A stretch of 64,000 nt of DNA. Source: Tenebrio molitor (lineage: Eukaryota > Arthropoda > Insecta > Coleoptera > Tenebrionidae). Of the stretch, positions 1 to 12,300 are shown one piece after another. Positions within the stretch are counted from its first letter, which is position 1. Each line of letters begins with the position of its first letter. Under the pieces are notes generated by a model. That model saw only the letters and a list, made by a program, of their open reading frames with translations, made no database searches and was not told the DNA's origin. The stretch lies in NCBI RefSeq assembly GCF_963966145.1, contig NC_091049.1, positions 3,720,001-3,784,000 on the forward strand, given 5' to 3'. A program made the translations under genes and the position numbers.

Positions 1-262
1 AAAAAATGTTTGAATAAATTTTGAAAAAAGCAGTACACTTTCTAGTAGACTCTGTCCCATAAGCATAGCCAAGTGACCGGAAATGAATCGAGCTTTGAGT
101 GTTTCAGCGTTGCCGATTAAATAGTACCCAAGTGAGTGTCTGGATGCAGATGGCGTGCACGTCTCTGCATGTTTCCGTTTAATTAAACAAAAACCGTCTT
201 GTGAGTGTTGCATGTTGACGCGACCCCCAATCGGCACCCCTTTGAGAGACCTCAATTTGTAG
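1..262. other. Left-edge non-coding stretch, intron or UTR
   Basis: I see no supported coding exon here. The reading frame of the following exon meets a stop codon (TAG, 260-262) that coincides with a possible splice acceptor at 261-262, so this stretch is most likely the end of an intron of the gene annotated at 263-5834. Confidence 0.4.
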
Positions 263-3200
263 GTTGTAACGACGCTGGGTCCTCGAAAGCCGCAGCGTTC
301 CGGCTCCAACAACAACGCCCAGAAGTGCTGGGAGGAGGACGGTCTCCTCTCCGGCTACAGTCCCACCCCCCCGCACCGCCTCTACCTGGAGACGAGCTTC
401 ACCTCCTTGCACAGTCCCTCGGGAGCGGCCAGCAACGCGTCTTCCATCACCAACGGATACTACTCGACGAGGAGCCAGCCCTCGCCCGTCTTTCCCATCA
501 CCAAGAGCACGAGCCTGACGCTGAAGCGGCAAACTCCGAGTCCCGGCTTCAAGCTGGACCTCATCCACGACGACTGGTTCGGGCTCGCGCCTCTGGCGAG
601 TCCCGAGAGCCTGTCCGAGGTGTCGAGCATCAGCTCCCGAGCCAGCGTTCTCGTCACCCAGACCACCATCTGCGAGATCAACACGCCGAAGATCATGAGG
701 CGCACGCCGAAGATCATCGGGAGCTTGAGCACCTGCGCCGACGACATCCGCAACGTGAGGAACTTCCAGATGGCGAAGATCTTCAGGAGGTGCTCGAACA
801 ACGGCAGTCCCGTCACCAACTCCAGCAGCAACCTCAGCTACGAGTCCGCCGCTTCCAGCAGCAAGAGCAATCACGACGTGGACACCAAATGCTGTGGCGG
901 CTCCGAGAGGATTGTCAGTGGTGAGAGTGACGACTTCCAGTCGGCCGAAGACATTCTGGACAATGTGCTGGCCAGTGCCGGATGCAAAGACTTTTTTAAT
1001 AACAGTTCGGGGTTCCTAGAGACGCATTTTGACTTATTGGAGGAGATACCCAAGAGTGTTAAAGCGCTGCCGTCGCCGTCCACTCCGCAGGTATGGCACG
1101 GGAACACGGGTTTTTTTCTTTCAAATTATATAATCTGAATAATTCATTCATTACGAGAATGACATAATTTCAAGGTTGGCAACTCTGTGGCGACAACTTT
1201 CTCAATTTGCTTATCGCTTACAGGATGTACTACAGGATAAAGCCATTCTTAGGGATCTAGAGCGCTTCTAATGCATTACCGATAAAATCTGCAATTCTCT
1301 GGGTAATGAAATCAGTTCAATACCAAATCGAATAAATCCAACCACAACTATTTTACAATTTAGTTAAGGTCATAAATCGTTTCCCAAAATTAATTCAATT
1401 TTAATTCGCGTTAGAAAAACTTAAACACCTATTTAATGTAAATCGTGACTGTGTAAAAGGAATTCTTTACCTCTAATAGTATATTATGCAACAAGATTTA
1501 TAAACGGCACTTTAGACACGCGTTTTATCTTAGGCACGAGCGAAGCGTAGCGGGGCGAGTGTTTAATAAACAAGTGTCTAGAGAAGTTTATAAACCAGTT
1601 GAATACTATACTTTTTCTACGACCAAATTAACAAATGGAACACACAAACGAAACAAGCGACTTTTTTATTAAACGTTAATTTAAACATACAAACTAAATG
1701 GACATACCAAATAGGAATATATATATTTCTCAGGATACAAACTGTTGGTGGCTTCAGGTCCATATTTGAAAAATACAACGAATTATTCCACTGCAATGAC
1801 GTTTTCTTTCACGCCGGATGCGAAACTGATAAACGTCAAAATACCAACTTGATCTAGAGCTAAATATGTCCAAAAAATTCAAGCCGTGTTTAAAGAAACT
1901 TCGAGCGTGTTTAATATCCCGAAAACGCCCGAATGGACACCAAGTTGTGACTAATGAACAATCGTTTTTAAAGTGACGTTTTGTACACTATTTGTCAGTG
2001 CAAAATGTGACACTTTAGAGAAGGAAGTAGAAAAAATTTATTCTTGAACAGCAGTTTCCATGCGACAGCGTTACAATAAATTAATTAACACTAATTAAAC
2101 AGCGTTGTATAATGAAGTTAAACGAGTGGCTACAAAGTAGTACGAGTATAATTAGATAAGACAAAAAAATTAAACATTATAAAGTAAAATAAGCACCTGG
2201 AGTGGGAGGGTGTAGAATAAAGTTATTTAAGCCGAGAGCGAATTTATTCCGTTGTAAAAAAATAACCGGACAAATAAATCAAAATAAATATCAGGTGTTC
2301 ACATAATTTTCTCCTCATAGTTGGCGTTGAAGAGTCGATTGTGAACGCACCATTCGGACAGTCGTCAGTCTGCAAAATACAAACAATGCAAAAAGTGAGG
2401 TTAGATTTAAACACCTGCTCCGTGATCTGTAATCCGTGGTGCGTTCACAATCGACACTTCAACGCCAACATCGAGGAGAAATTTAAATGAACACCCGATA
2501 CTAAACAATCGAAAGAGGATTCAGGGTCTAGTTTAGAGCTTTCAGACTTTATCGATGAGATTCCATCCTTGGACGAGCATGATTGTGTATAAATTATTAA
2601 AATTTTTCCTAATTATGAAAATAGTTGAGAATATTTTAATCACGAGAGCATTTGCATAGTTCTAGAGTTAGCATGTCCAGTGCGTTTCAAAGGGGTCAAG
2701 AGCGGGTGTGAAAAACAAACGTAGGTACTGAAAACGTGCAGCTTGAGTTACATAAGTTTCTTTTACACATGATTGGGTTGTGAAATAGGTTAGCGATCTA
2801 CGTGTTGATGGTGAATCGTGGCTCACTCACATAGGAACCGCTCTCAAATCAAAACCGTTTCTAAGCTTGCTGAAATTCATTCATTGTATACTGTAACGAA
2901 AAAACAATGATATATAACTAATCGCTAAATACTGGTAATTCCCAAAAAAAAAAATTGTAGTACTAACTGAACAGATTAGTATCAGAAAGACAGAATGATT
3001 AATAAATTTGAATAATTCATGTCTGGAAAATCACAGAATCCATGAATGAAATAGAAGTGGGCCATACTAAAGGTTAATAACTCGCTTTCAGAATCTTTAT
3101 TGGAAAATATTCCCAAAAACGGCATTTTTACAACTACTAGAACGAGTATACAGGACTAACGTTTCTGGAAGTCGTATTACCTGTTTTAAGTTAATTTAAA

Positions 3201-5834
3201 TACTGAACATTTCTGATGTTATCTGAGTAAAAAATCTAGCTTCTTGATGAATCGTACTCATTTATTGAAATAAAAATGATGTATTTTGCATCGAAATACA
3301 TTTATATTTATATCGATTACGATTACACACTTATTTCTTTTCATAGCTATTTTTAACGCTGCAATTGTTTACTGCATAGAATATTTAGACACTCGCGTAT
3401 TGTTATCGTATGATAAACAAAATCTGGTAACCCACTTGACCATGAAAACCAAAAGTCGAATCTTAGATAGATTTGTACGAACTTACTTGTCAGATTGAAA
3501 TTAGATCAAATCTGTCAACAACACGCGTGTTTTAAAAGTTATGTAATCAATTTCAATTTTCATTAATTAATGCCAAATATTTAAACTTATATAATAAAAA
3601 TTTGTTCTGTTTTATCTTCTGAATAATTCATAATGTCCAAGAAAATTTGTGGTCAAGTGGCCTGGTGTACTATGCTTTTGTTTCCAGTAACGTACGACGT
3701 AGCTTCGGTAGCTGTTGAACCGGAGATGTCAAACGTCATTTATTCAACGAACAAACAGTTGTGCGAATTATTTCTTTTGCAAAAAACAGTTCTCTCAGAA
3801 CCAATCAACGACAGTTTTTCTGGTTTCGTGGTATTACATGGTGGTTTTAATTTTAATTAATGATTTCATTTACAATAAAATCAAAGTGAGGTTATAGTTC
3901 TGAAGGAAATTATAAATTATACCAACTAAAAAGACGACCTGCGTTTGTAAGAGAGAGAGAGACAACCACAGCCTGCTAAACCACAATTTTTTTTTAAAGC
4001 ACGTTACCTTTTGTAGGTACATATTTGACCGTCGACAATAATTATCAAATATTAGCGTTCTCACCTAAGTTTACTTCTTGTCTTTGATTTTTTTTTATCT
4101 TTACACATTATTATTTCATTATTTTCTGTTCTCCTCTACGGCATATGACAAAAATTTTAAAAATATCTTAACCAGGTCTTTTGGAAGAAAGTGAAAAATC
4201 CGATGAACAGGAATATTTACCTACAAATTCTACCCCATGCCGTTCTAGAGAAAATCGCATTTTATGCATTCACCCAATCAAATTTGAGTATTTTCGACTT
4301 ACCTGCCAATCAAATCTTGACTTCACAGAAATTTTTCTAATAGCAGTGGTAACTTCTGGAAATTATTTCTAAAGGAAGTAATATCAAAAATTGAAATAAG
4401 TCAAGAAATTTAGTAATTATTAAAGGAACTACGAGTATAATGAAATGTCGCAAATCTACCTTTCCACACAAAATCCACGAAACTGCTTCATTGCATAAGC
4501 CTTGGAATGAATAGTATTCTGAGGGATCGTATCTTCCGTTTTTTCGTCAATTTCATCACTCAACTTGTTGAAAAGTGTAAAATTACTATTTAATGACTCC
4601 ATTTGCGCGTTTTTTACACTCTTTTTTGGAAAAATTACACAACACTGACACAGTAATGGCGCTGTTTATTTATTGAGATTCACTTGTCTAAGTTTTGTTT
4701 CCTTAGTTACGATCAAGTTGTTCCTTGATTTTTAAAATAAAATGTCAAATTTTGAAATGTCAGATATAAAATGGGTTTTTTAACCAAATTTATTTCGTGC
4801 TGTTTTGATTCCCTGGGATACATAAAAAGTCAAAAAGGCAAATTCGTGCATTTACAGAACACTTAAGCGGCGGCAAGGTCACTAACGCCATTTCAATAAT
4901 ATTTGACCGTCGATAATAATTATCAAATATTAACATTCTCACCTAAGTTTTTAGTTTACTTCTTGTCTTTGATTTTTTGTTGATATTTGCCCCAAATGGA
5001 TTACATCAAATGCTTCATGGTCTGGAAAAAACGTTTCTTTGGTTTTTGATGGCAATAACAAAAGAAAAAAAAGTTACCAAACAACACGCTGGAACACAAT
5101 ACTTAACTTGAAATTTTTTCTTTGATTTGTAGAAATAACACCTAATGAAATTAATTGATTTTGGCAAACCAAGTAAACAATAAAACCAACGAGGTGTCAT
5201 TAATTGCAGCGTTGTGTTGCGGTACCAACTGCAAATTCAAATTTCACAAACTCAAAGCCCAAAAAAACCCAACTGTCTAAATATTTGTGTTTCCAGAAAG
5301 ATTGTCTCCGCTCTTTATCTCATTTTGTTTGTGCAGGAGCTCGACCCTGACCTGATCTCGAACTTCGCCATCGACCTCAACCTGGACGAAGAGCACCGTT
5401 CCCTCCAGTTCGTCAGCCGCAACTCCGACACTTCCAAACCGAACAGCGTGGACTCGGGCAGCGTCTGTCGCACCCCTTCCGACACCAAGAACGTCACTTT
5501 CAACCCGCAAGTGATCAACATCGACACCAGCGCCATCGGCGGCAACTACAGCCCTCGCAAACACTGGCACATCTTCAAGGGTCGCAAGCACAAGAGCGCC
5601 GACACGTCGACTCGGCCGGCGGCGACGAGAGTCGTCTCGGAGGCGCCGCTCCCCAAGACCATCCTGTGCGTGAAGAGGCGCAACAGCGAAGAAGAGTGCT
5701 TTTCCAGGACTGAGGCGTTGCCTCTGTTGAGTGGTCTTAACGCCAGCAGTGAAAGGACGTCCCCGAATTTCGTGAGACGGAAGAAGTACGTTTACCCCGT
5801 CGAGATGACGGTCAAGGGGGAGAGTAGTGTGTAG
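263..5834 (+). CDS. Unrecognised serine-rich protein, last two coding exons (5' part outside window)
   Basis: Two exons join in phase 0: about 263-1090 (ends CAG before a gtatgg donor) and 5337-5834 (after a tttgtgcag acceptor, ends TAG). They give 441 codons plus stop. No ATG in frame lies near the start of the first exon, which is preceded by an in-frame stop, so earlier exons lie left of the window; the exact acceptor (263, or perhaps 297) is uncertain. The product is rich in Ser, Asn, Pro and Thr, has no membrane segment, and looks largely disordered, with acidic stretches (DDFQSAEDILDN, LDLLEEIP-like) and a basic C-terminal part (HIFKGRKHKS, FVRRKKYVYPVEM). Strong GC bias at third positions compared with flanking AT-rich DNA supports real coding. 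I do not recognise the family. A cytoplasmic or nuclear adaptor would fit the composition, but that is inference. An ATTAAA at 5996 is a likely polyadenylation signal. Confidence 0.75.
2293..2496. repeat. Foldback MITE with ~60 bp inverted arms
   Basis: The left arm (2294-2353) begins GGTGTTCA and reads through GTTGGCGTTGAAG to GTGAACGCACCA. The right arm (2437-2495) is its near-perfect reverse complement. The spacer is about 83 bp. No coding capacity. It lies in the intron of the left-edge gene. Confidence 0.8.
4019..4983 (+). repeat. Pair of ~80 bp direct repeats about 880 bp apart
   Basis: The segments 4019-4096 and 4901-4983 share the block ATTTGACCGTCGA, then TAATTATCAAATATTA, TTCTCACCTAAG and TTACTTCTTGTCTTTGATTT, with few differences and one 7-base insertion in the second. 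They could be ends of a degraded element or two copies of a short dispersed repeat. Confidence 0.65.
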
Positions 5835-5995
5835 TGCCTGTTTTTTGTGGTTGCCTCGACCAATCTGTTCCAGACGCCTTCTACGAAGTGCGGCGTCAGC
5901 CTAATTGTCTTTAACACAAGATTCATGTCTTATACCCGAGCAATTAGTAGGGTCCAAGAATGTACAGTAGACTATTATGTACAAGATGTGTATTT

Positions 5996-6001
5996 ATTAA
6001 A
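5996..6001 (+). other. Likely polyadenylation signal of the left-edge gene
   Basis: ATTAAA lies 162 bp after the TAG stop and is the first canonical-type signal downstream. It faces the opposite-strand AATAAA at 6040-6045, so the 3' ends of the two convergent genes nearly abut or overlap. Confidence 0.5.
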
Positions 6002-6039
6002 TTTAAATATAACATTACAGTTTTCTTTCTCATTCAGAT

Positions 6040-6045
6040 TTTATT
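6040..6045 (-). other. Likely polyadenylation signal of the UNC-93-like gene
   Basis: On the minus strand this reads AATAAA, about 270 bp after the TGA stop at 6312-6314. It is the nearest canonical signal I found downstream. Confidence 0.5.
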
Positions 6046-6311
6046 TGTGGAAGTAAACAACGTTATATACATACACCAGGTGTCATAACAACCTCTTTTA
6101 GTTATATACAAACATCACAGAACGTCTACGTCAAGATCATACTCCGTTCCTCCCAAAAATGGGGACCACACTGGAAACTCGACTGAAGTTTCCAACAGAT
6201 CCCCACTTTTAGGTCGAACAGAGTTTACCAAAAGCGATGATTAGTCAACAGGTGTCGGATGCGGATGATATGTGAAGAGACAGTGAACAATCACCAAATG
6301 TTCAGTTTAGG

Positions 6312-9300
6312 TCATAATCTGATGATATTTTTGACTTTGCGCATGTTCTCCAGACGCACTTCGAGCCAAGCGAAGGGTACGACCGCCGCCACCAGAAAGA
6401 ACCCCAAAGCGTACAGTTTGTAGTAGTTGCAGAGGACGCCGTGGAAGGCGAAGGCAATGCTCAGACCTAAGAAACGGAAGAAAGCCGAGTTGGCGAACGC
6501 CGATTCCCAATTGTCGCTGTACAACCCGGTCAGAAGAGCTAGAACATGAAGCGAGAGTTTGGACGAGTCACGCGAACAAAATTGACATTTCTGGTGTCCC
6601 GCAAGGATCCAGCTCGGGTACGATTCGTGCCGGCAAGAATTCTAAATGTCGACTTTTTTGCGGTTCCAGCTTGTTAGTCACTTGTCATTACGTCTCATAA
6701 TCAGATAATTTGGGCAAAAAATCGATGAAAAAGACCAATTCGCATCGCAATAATGACTAACTATTAATAGCCGAAAGATCAATCGGAGGTTGAGGCAATT
6801 AATTGTAATACAATGAGTCCGAGAAAAACGAACACCTGTCCGCAATGTCAATGAGATCCGGATCACCGCCTTAATCGATCGATAAATCACGATTACTTAC
6901 TGAAATTAAGCATCTCCCAGATGGCGTTGCAGACGCCCCAAGCGGCAGAGATTACGTAGAAGAGGGCGGGGTCGTCCTCGATGGGTTTCCACAGGATCAG
7001 GACCATCAACAGGCAGGCGTGGAAGGTGAACCCTACGGCTAAAATGGCTTTCAAAGGGGAAAAACTGGACGAGTGTTTTTAACCTACCGACGACGTAGTA
7101 CCGTCTGATACTCCTCAGAAGCATGCTCAAGGTGCACGCCGCGATGGATTGTAAGAGGCCCATCGATAAAAACACCAAGTTTAGCCTGTGGATGCCCAAA
7201 GTGCAGACGACGTAAGACTAGAAGAAATGGCATAAATTTAGTCGAGTTCTAGTTTGGGAAAATTCGCAAGAACAATACGTTGAACTATTAAGAGAAACTT
7301 GGGAGAGCATTCTTTTTATTACAGAAAAACGCATTGTTGGCGGTGTAAACATAACCTCACTTACTCAACGATCGATGAATTTGTCATTTTGTTGCTTATA
7401 AAACGTTTTTGGTCGTTCCACTTCCCAAATTAAAACACATTTGCTGTTTTTTAATAATCTGGGATCAATTAAGCACATTTTGATTACTTTTTTACTCATT
7501 TTACACAATTTTTTGAATGCAATTTCAAACAATGGTGCCAATTATTCGGAAAATCTTTTGGTTAGGTTAATTGTGTCAAGTCAGGTCAGGTCAGATCAGA
7601 TAGGACCTGATCGGCTAAATAATTTGTTTAATATAATGTAACAAGTTGGAGGATTCTTTAGCAAATTATTTAAAAATACATAATTCGTCGGTAGTTAATA
7701 TTTTTTTTTTTAAATTTTACAGTTGGCACAAGTGATATTTTTATTATTTTAAAATTTAATTAAAATTGATTATTAAAAAGGTAAGTTTCCTTAATGCCTT
7801 GTCACGTAATTTGTATTGGAACAATTTCCTTTCGTTTTTTAGAAACAATACACGAGTTTTATCATTACACAACCTTGTCGTGCGACCTGCGTCATTGAGG
7901 TTATGTTTAGGTATGTTTTTAATTTCCTTTTTTCGATAATATGGATTCTTCCTCTTTTTTCTTCTGTTTATGAAGTGTGTACTTTTTTTTTGAAAATCTG
8001 AACCAAATTGTCGTGAATATTCAAGGCCACACCCAGTTCGTTTAATTACAACAAAAAGTCGATGAGGCCTTCATGGTGTTTAAATTTTCGTATGGCGTGG
8101 CTGGGATAAAGATAATTAAGACCTAATTGTCTACATTAACTTATCTATGCAAATATTAAGCAAATCGTGTCTTAATGATGCGTACAAATAGAATTCCTGA
8201 AAGTGAATTGTCAAATTCACAGGGGCGGACTGGTACGAAATCTGGCGCCCGTATCGATAATAATAATTTCATGCAAATTTTCCGTCGATTCCGTTGCATT
8301 TTTAGTAAAAGTCGAGGCCGCTGCCCACACCTCTAATTACCAATTAGCGAGGCTTAATAATGTTTTTGTGCAAAAATCGAAAAAAAGGCAATAATAAAAC
8401 CGTTCACACACCACGCTCGCCGAACCGTACGAAATGGAAGATTATTATTGGAGAAAAATAGGAATTTAATTAAGAGCAGAATCTCGGGACCGACCTTGCT
8501 GAAGTCGGCGTACATGAACGCCTGCTCGAAGCCGATGAAGAGGGCGAGAGGCGCCGCCATCTGGAGTCGGACGTCGCGGAACGACTCCCTGACGGCGCGT
8601 AGGGCGGCCAGGCCCTCCGGACGCTCCAAGGGGTCCTGGTAGACGTACATGCGGATCCGGTCGAGACCGGCGGCGCTCGTCATCGCCGCCACCAAGCACA
8701 GGCCGGCGTACACCACGGCCAGGACGGTCGAGGTGTTCTTGGGCAAGACGTGGAAGTAGCCCTCTTCGGACATGTTGAAGTGGAGGAGGAAGTTGGGCGG
8801 GCAGGCTTGGGCCCCGCACAGTCTCGTGCCCTCGAAGGTGTCGAAGATGTCGTCGAGGAAGGCGTTGTAGTCGTAGATGTTGTAAGAGGAGATGGGAAAT
8901 TTCTCTCTGAAAGAAATGTTCACTTGAAGTTCTTTTAAAACAAAAATTGAGTGTTTATTCCAAAAGGCTTAAAAAGCACAAAGACTAGAGTCTGAAAAAA
9001 AACAAACAAGACAGTTTCAAAACAAACAAACAAAAAATTGTTGCAGAAATTTAAATCAAGTTAAAAGTTGTCGCAATGACTTCTAGAAAAAAACTGAAAT
9101 TGAACATTTTTGATCCAACACTTTTTATTAATGCACAATGCTATTCCAAGCTCTAATAACACTGGTTAACCGCCAAAATGTTTCCTGTGCCTGCTAACTA
9201 CGATTAAACGAAGGATTAAAGGATTTTGAAAAGAAAAGCACTCTGTCCTGGACTGAAAAATGTCCAAAATAATCCTTTATTTGAACCTAGAAATATTCTG

Positions 9301-12300
9301 CTACCGCGTCTGTATAATATGAAATTGGGATTTGCAAAAAACTTTCTCAAGGCCATAATTCGAGAGGCCCAGCTTTCAAGTACTTCAAGATCAAATTCTC
9401 ACGGGTTAGTGATACCATAATAAAGGAAAGTTTGTTTTTATTCCTATCTCGAACGTCGAATTCATACGGAAACATAATATCGCATAAATTCTAAATTAGA
9501 GCGAATTATTTTTTTAACCTTACTTTCTAAACCTGGGTGATAAAACAATATTAAGAAAAAAATGGAGGAACTTTATATTAATAACATAATTACATAACAT
9601 TTTTGTTTTATAATACAAAAATTTCCGATAATATTGCGGAATCTGGAAAAGTGCCCCGAATGCTTGCAGCGTCTCCACGTTGAATGGCAAAAAAAATACA
9701 TTCATCGAAGAAACAAATTCAAAGTTGACCAGTGCAATTTGAACTAAACATAACACGCCAGAATTTATATAAGATTATGATTTTGCAAATGATAATTCCA
9801 GCGATTGGTATTTTATCAAAGAATCTAAAACAAAATTTGAATATAATATGCAAATATGTATTGAAATTCAGAAACCAGTATTATAATGTTCTGGTCATAT
9901 TTTTCGAGAATTCTTAAATATGGAATAAGATGACACCGATGTGCGGTTATACAGGGTCGTCAAACAGTATGAAAACAGTGAAATTTGTATTTTGAAAACC
10001 CTGTTCTGTCTGTTTCAAATTTGAAGTTTCAATATAATAGCATTAGACCAGATATACTTATTTCATTTTCTAATACGCTGTTTCAACATAATCATAATTC
10101 ACGGTGTCAAAAAGGAGTATGTTCTAGCAGTTTTGATGTGTATGTACTCCGGTAAAATTGCCGTGCCGCCGGGTGGTGGAGGGAGACAAATAAAGGGGAG
10201 GTAAAATTGAATTTGAACCAGTTATTATTTAGAAAAAAATATTTAATTCATATTATATTACTTAGGCTAAAACCAACAGTTGTAGGTATTTCTAATTAGT
10301 AACAGTACTCAGTTTATAATTCATTATCAAAAAAAATGATATATGTAGTCACATCAAATTAAAAATCCGCGGGATTACAGTCACAGTTAACATTATATAT
10401 AACAGAAAAGTAGCGATAACTGTGAAAGTTTATATCCCCAAATGTAACATTAACATATTTATTACTTTGAACTATCTGATATATATGGTTTGCTAATCCA
10501 TTGTTCACAGGACCTTCGAAGTAGCAGATAATTTCCCAGGAGCAACATGGGCGTTCCTTGCCATATATTGGTTTAATCTGTCTTATACTTATTCCAGGCA
10601 ATAATCGGGAAAAAAAGCACACTTGAACTTGGTGATGGATCTCCTCTTCCTCCGGAAAGTATCCTGGTGCTAAGGGCAGCTTCCATGTTTTTGGGCAAGG
10701 CACAATCGCCATGCTGAGAAAATGTACTTGCACCTTAGATTATACTTGCACTAAAACATAACCTATACTAAAAAAGCAACTACGACTTACACATAGGTAC
10801 CTACCTACCTTATATAACAAAAACCAAGCGCGAAAACAAAACACCAAGACTGACAAATATTAAACAATTCTTACTCTAGATAGTTAAAACGCAATATTAA
10901 AAATTTATTTAACATTAAGGTTTACATGCCATTAAGGTTTACATGCACTGTAGGTAGCCCGAAAAAGTTCCAATGTGCGTAAAATGCTTTTCCCTACATG
11001 CGCAATTGTCAGAAGTTACTAACATTTTTGGTGCAATTTTTAGTAATATTTAACGTTTCAAGGTTTGAAGCAAGCAAGTTTGAATTTGTTTGTTGGTTAT
11101 GTTATTGTTTCCACACTTGTGGTTTCGATTCTTTAGACCACACTATTTTATTGTTTGGTGTTGTGGTTGACGACGAAAATGAGTTTATATTATTTGTGGT
11201 TATGTTATATTTTGTATTGTGTTAGTTATGTTTATTTAAATCATATTTTTCAACCAGGTACACAGGAATTCGCAACCATGATAAGCATTTTAAAGAATTA
11301 ACATAGATATATAGAATTAACTAATATTTTCTCTTTTTTTAACCTCAATAACCGACATTCAGCTGTAAATGAGTGTAATGTAGCTTTAGCCACTTCTAAG
11401 CAGTGACAGCGCGCGATATACAAAAAGAGGTTAATAACGCTTTCCAACCCGACTCCTGCGCAATCATCTGTCTTATTTTAACATTGGGAATTTTATATCT
11501 TCTATCTTTTTTCCACCATTGCCTTCTTCCCTTGAATAGGTGAATTAATACTGTCATCACAGACTGTCATCGTTTTGCGCATGGCGCAAAATTGACATTT
11601 TCTAAAGCGAAATTTGTGCAGTGTTGCCAGGTTTATTTTATCTTTATTATTTACAACCAGTTAAACTTGCACTTGAAAATATTTTTTAAATATCCCTTTA
11701 AACACAGGACACAAAAGGTGAATTTTAAGTGTTTTTAAAAGGTGAATTAGTTTGACCGAAATCGTATTCGCCTTTGGAAAAACAGGGTAGATTCCTTAAA
11801 ATTTTGACTTTTTTAAAACGGGTGCCTTTGATAAACAGGGCAAATTTCTTAAAATTTTAACTTTATTAAAAAATTACCTTGAAAAACAGGGTACATTTGC
11901 TAAAAAAATTATGTGTGCTGAGAGGGTCTAACAGGAAAAAAGTCTACCTTTAAAAAACAAGGCAAAAAGACAGATTTTAAGTGTTTTTAAAAGGGGAATT
12001 TGTTTGGACGAAACCGTATTCACGTTTGGAAAAAAACACGGTATTTTCTTTAAAATGTTGACTTTTTTAAAAAGGGTACCTTTGGAAAAACAAGCTAAAT
12101 TTCTTAAATTTTTAACTTAAAAAAAAAGTACTTTGAAAAACAGGGTAGATTCCTTAAAAAATTGATGTGTTCTGACGGGACCTACTTACTACTTTTTTCT
12201 TATGGGGGCACGTGAAAAACGTTGTTTACAACCGACCCACCATTCATAACGAGGAGGATCTTCGAAACAGATTGCAAGAAGCTTTTGGAACAATTACACC

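Larger units (their letters stand above)
1091..5336 (+). other. 4.2 kb intron of the unrecognised gene
   Basis: AT-rich intron between the two exons of the left-edge gene. It contains one clear inverted-repeat element (2293-2496) and an 80 bp sequence present twice in direct orientation (4019-4096 and 4901-4983). No conserved reading frame is visible in it. Confidence 0.6.

Noticed and set aside
205..924. Plus-strand frame of about 239 codons over the first exon of the left-edge gene
   Set aside because: Its product is Gln/His/Arg-rich and does not continue to a good donor, whereas the other frame ends at a phase-0 donor matching the next exon.
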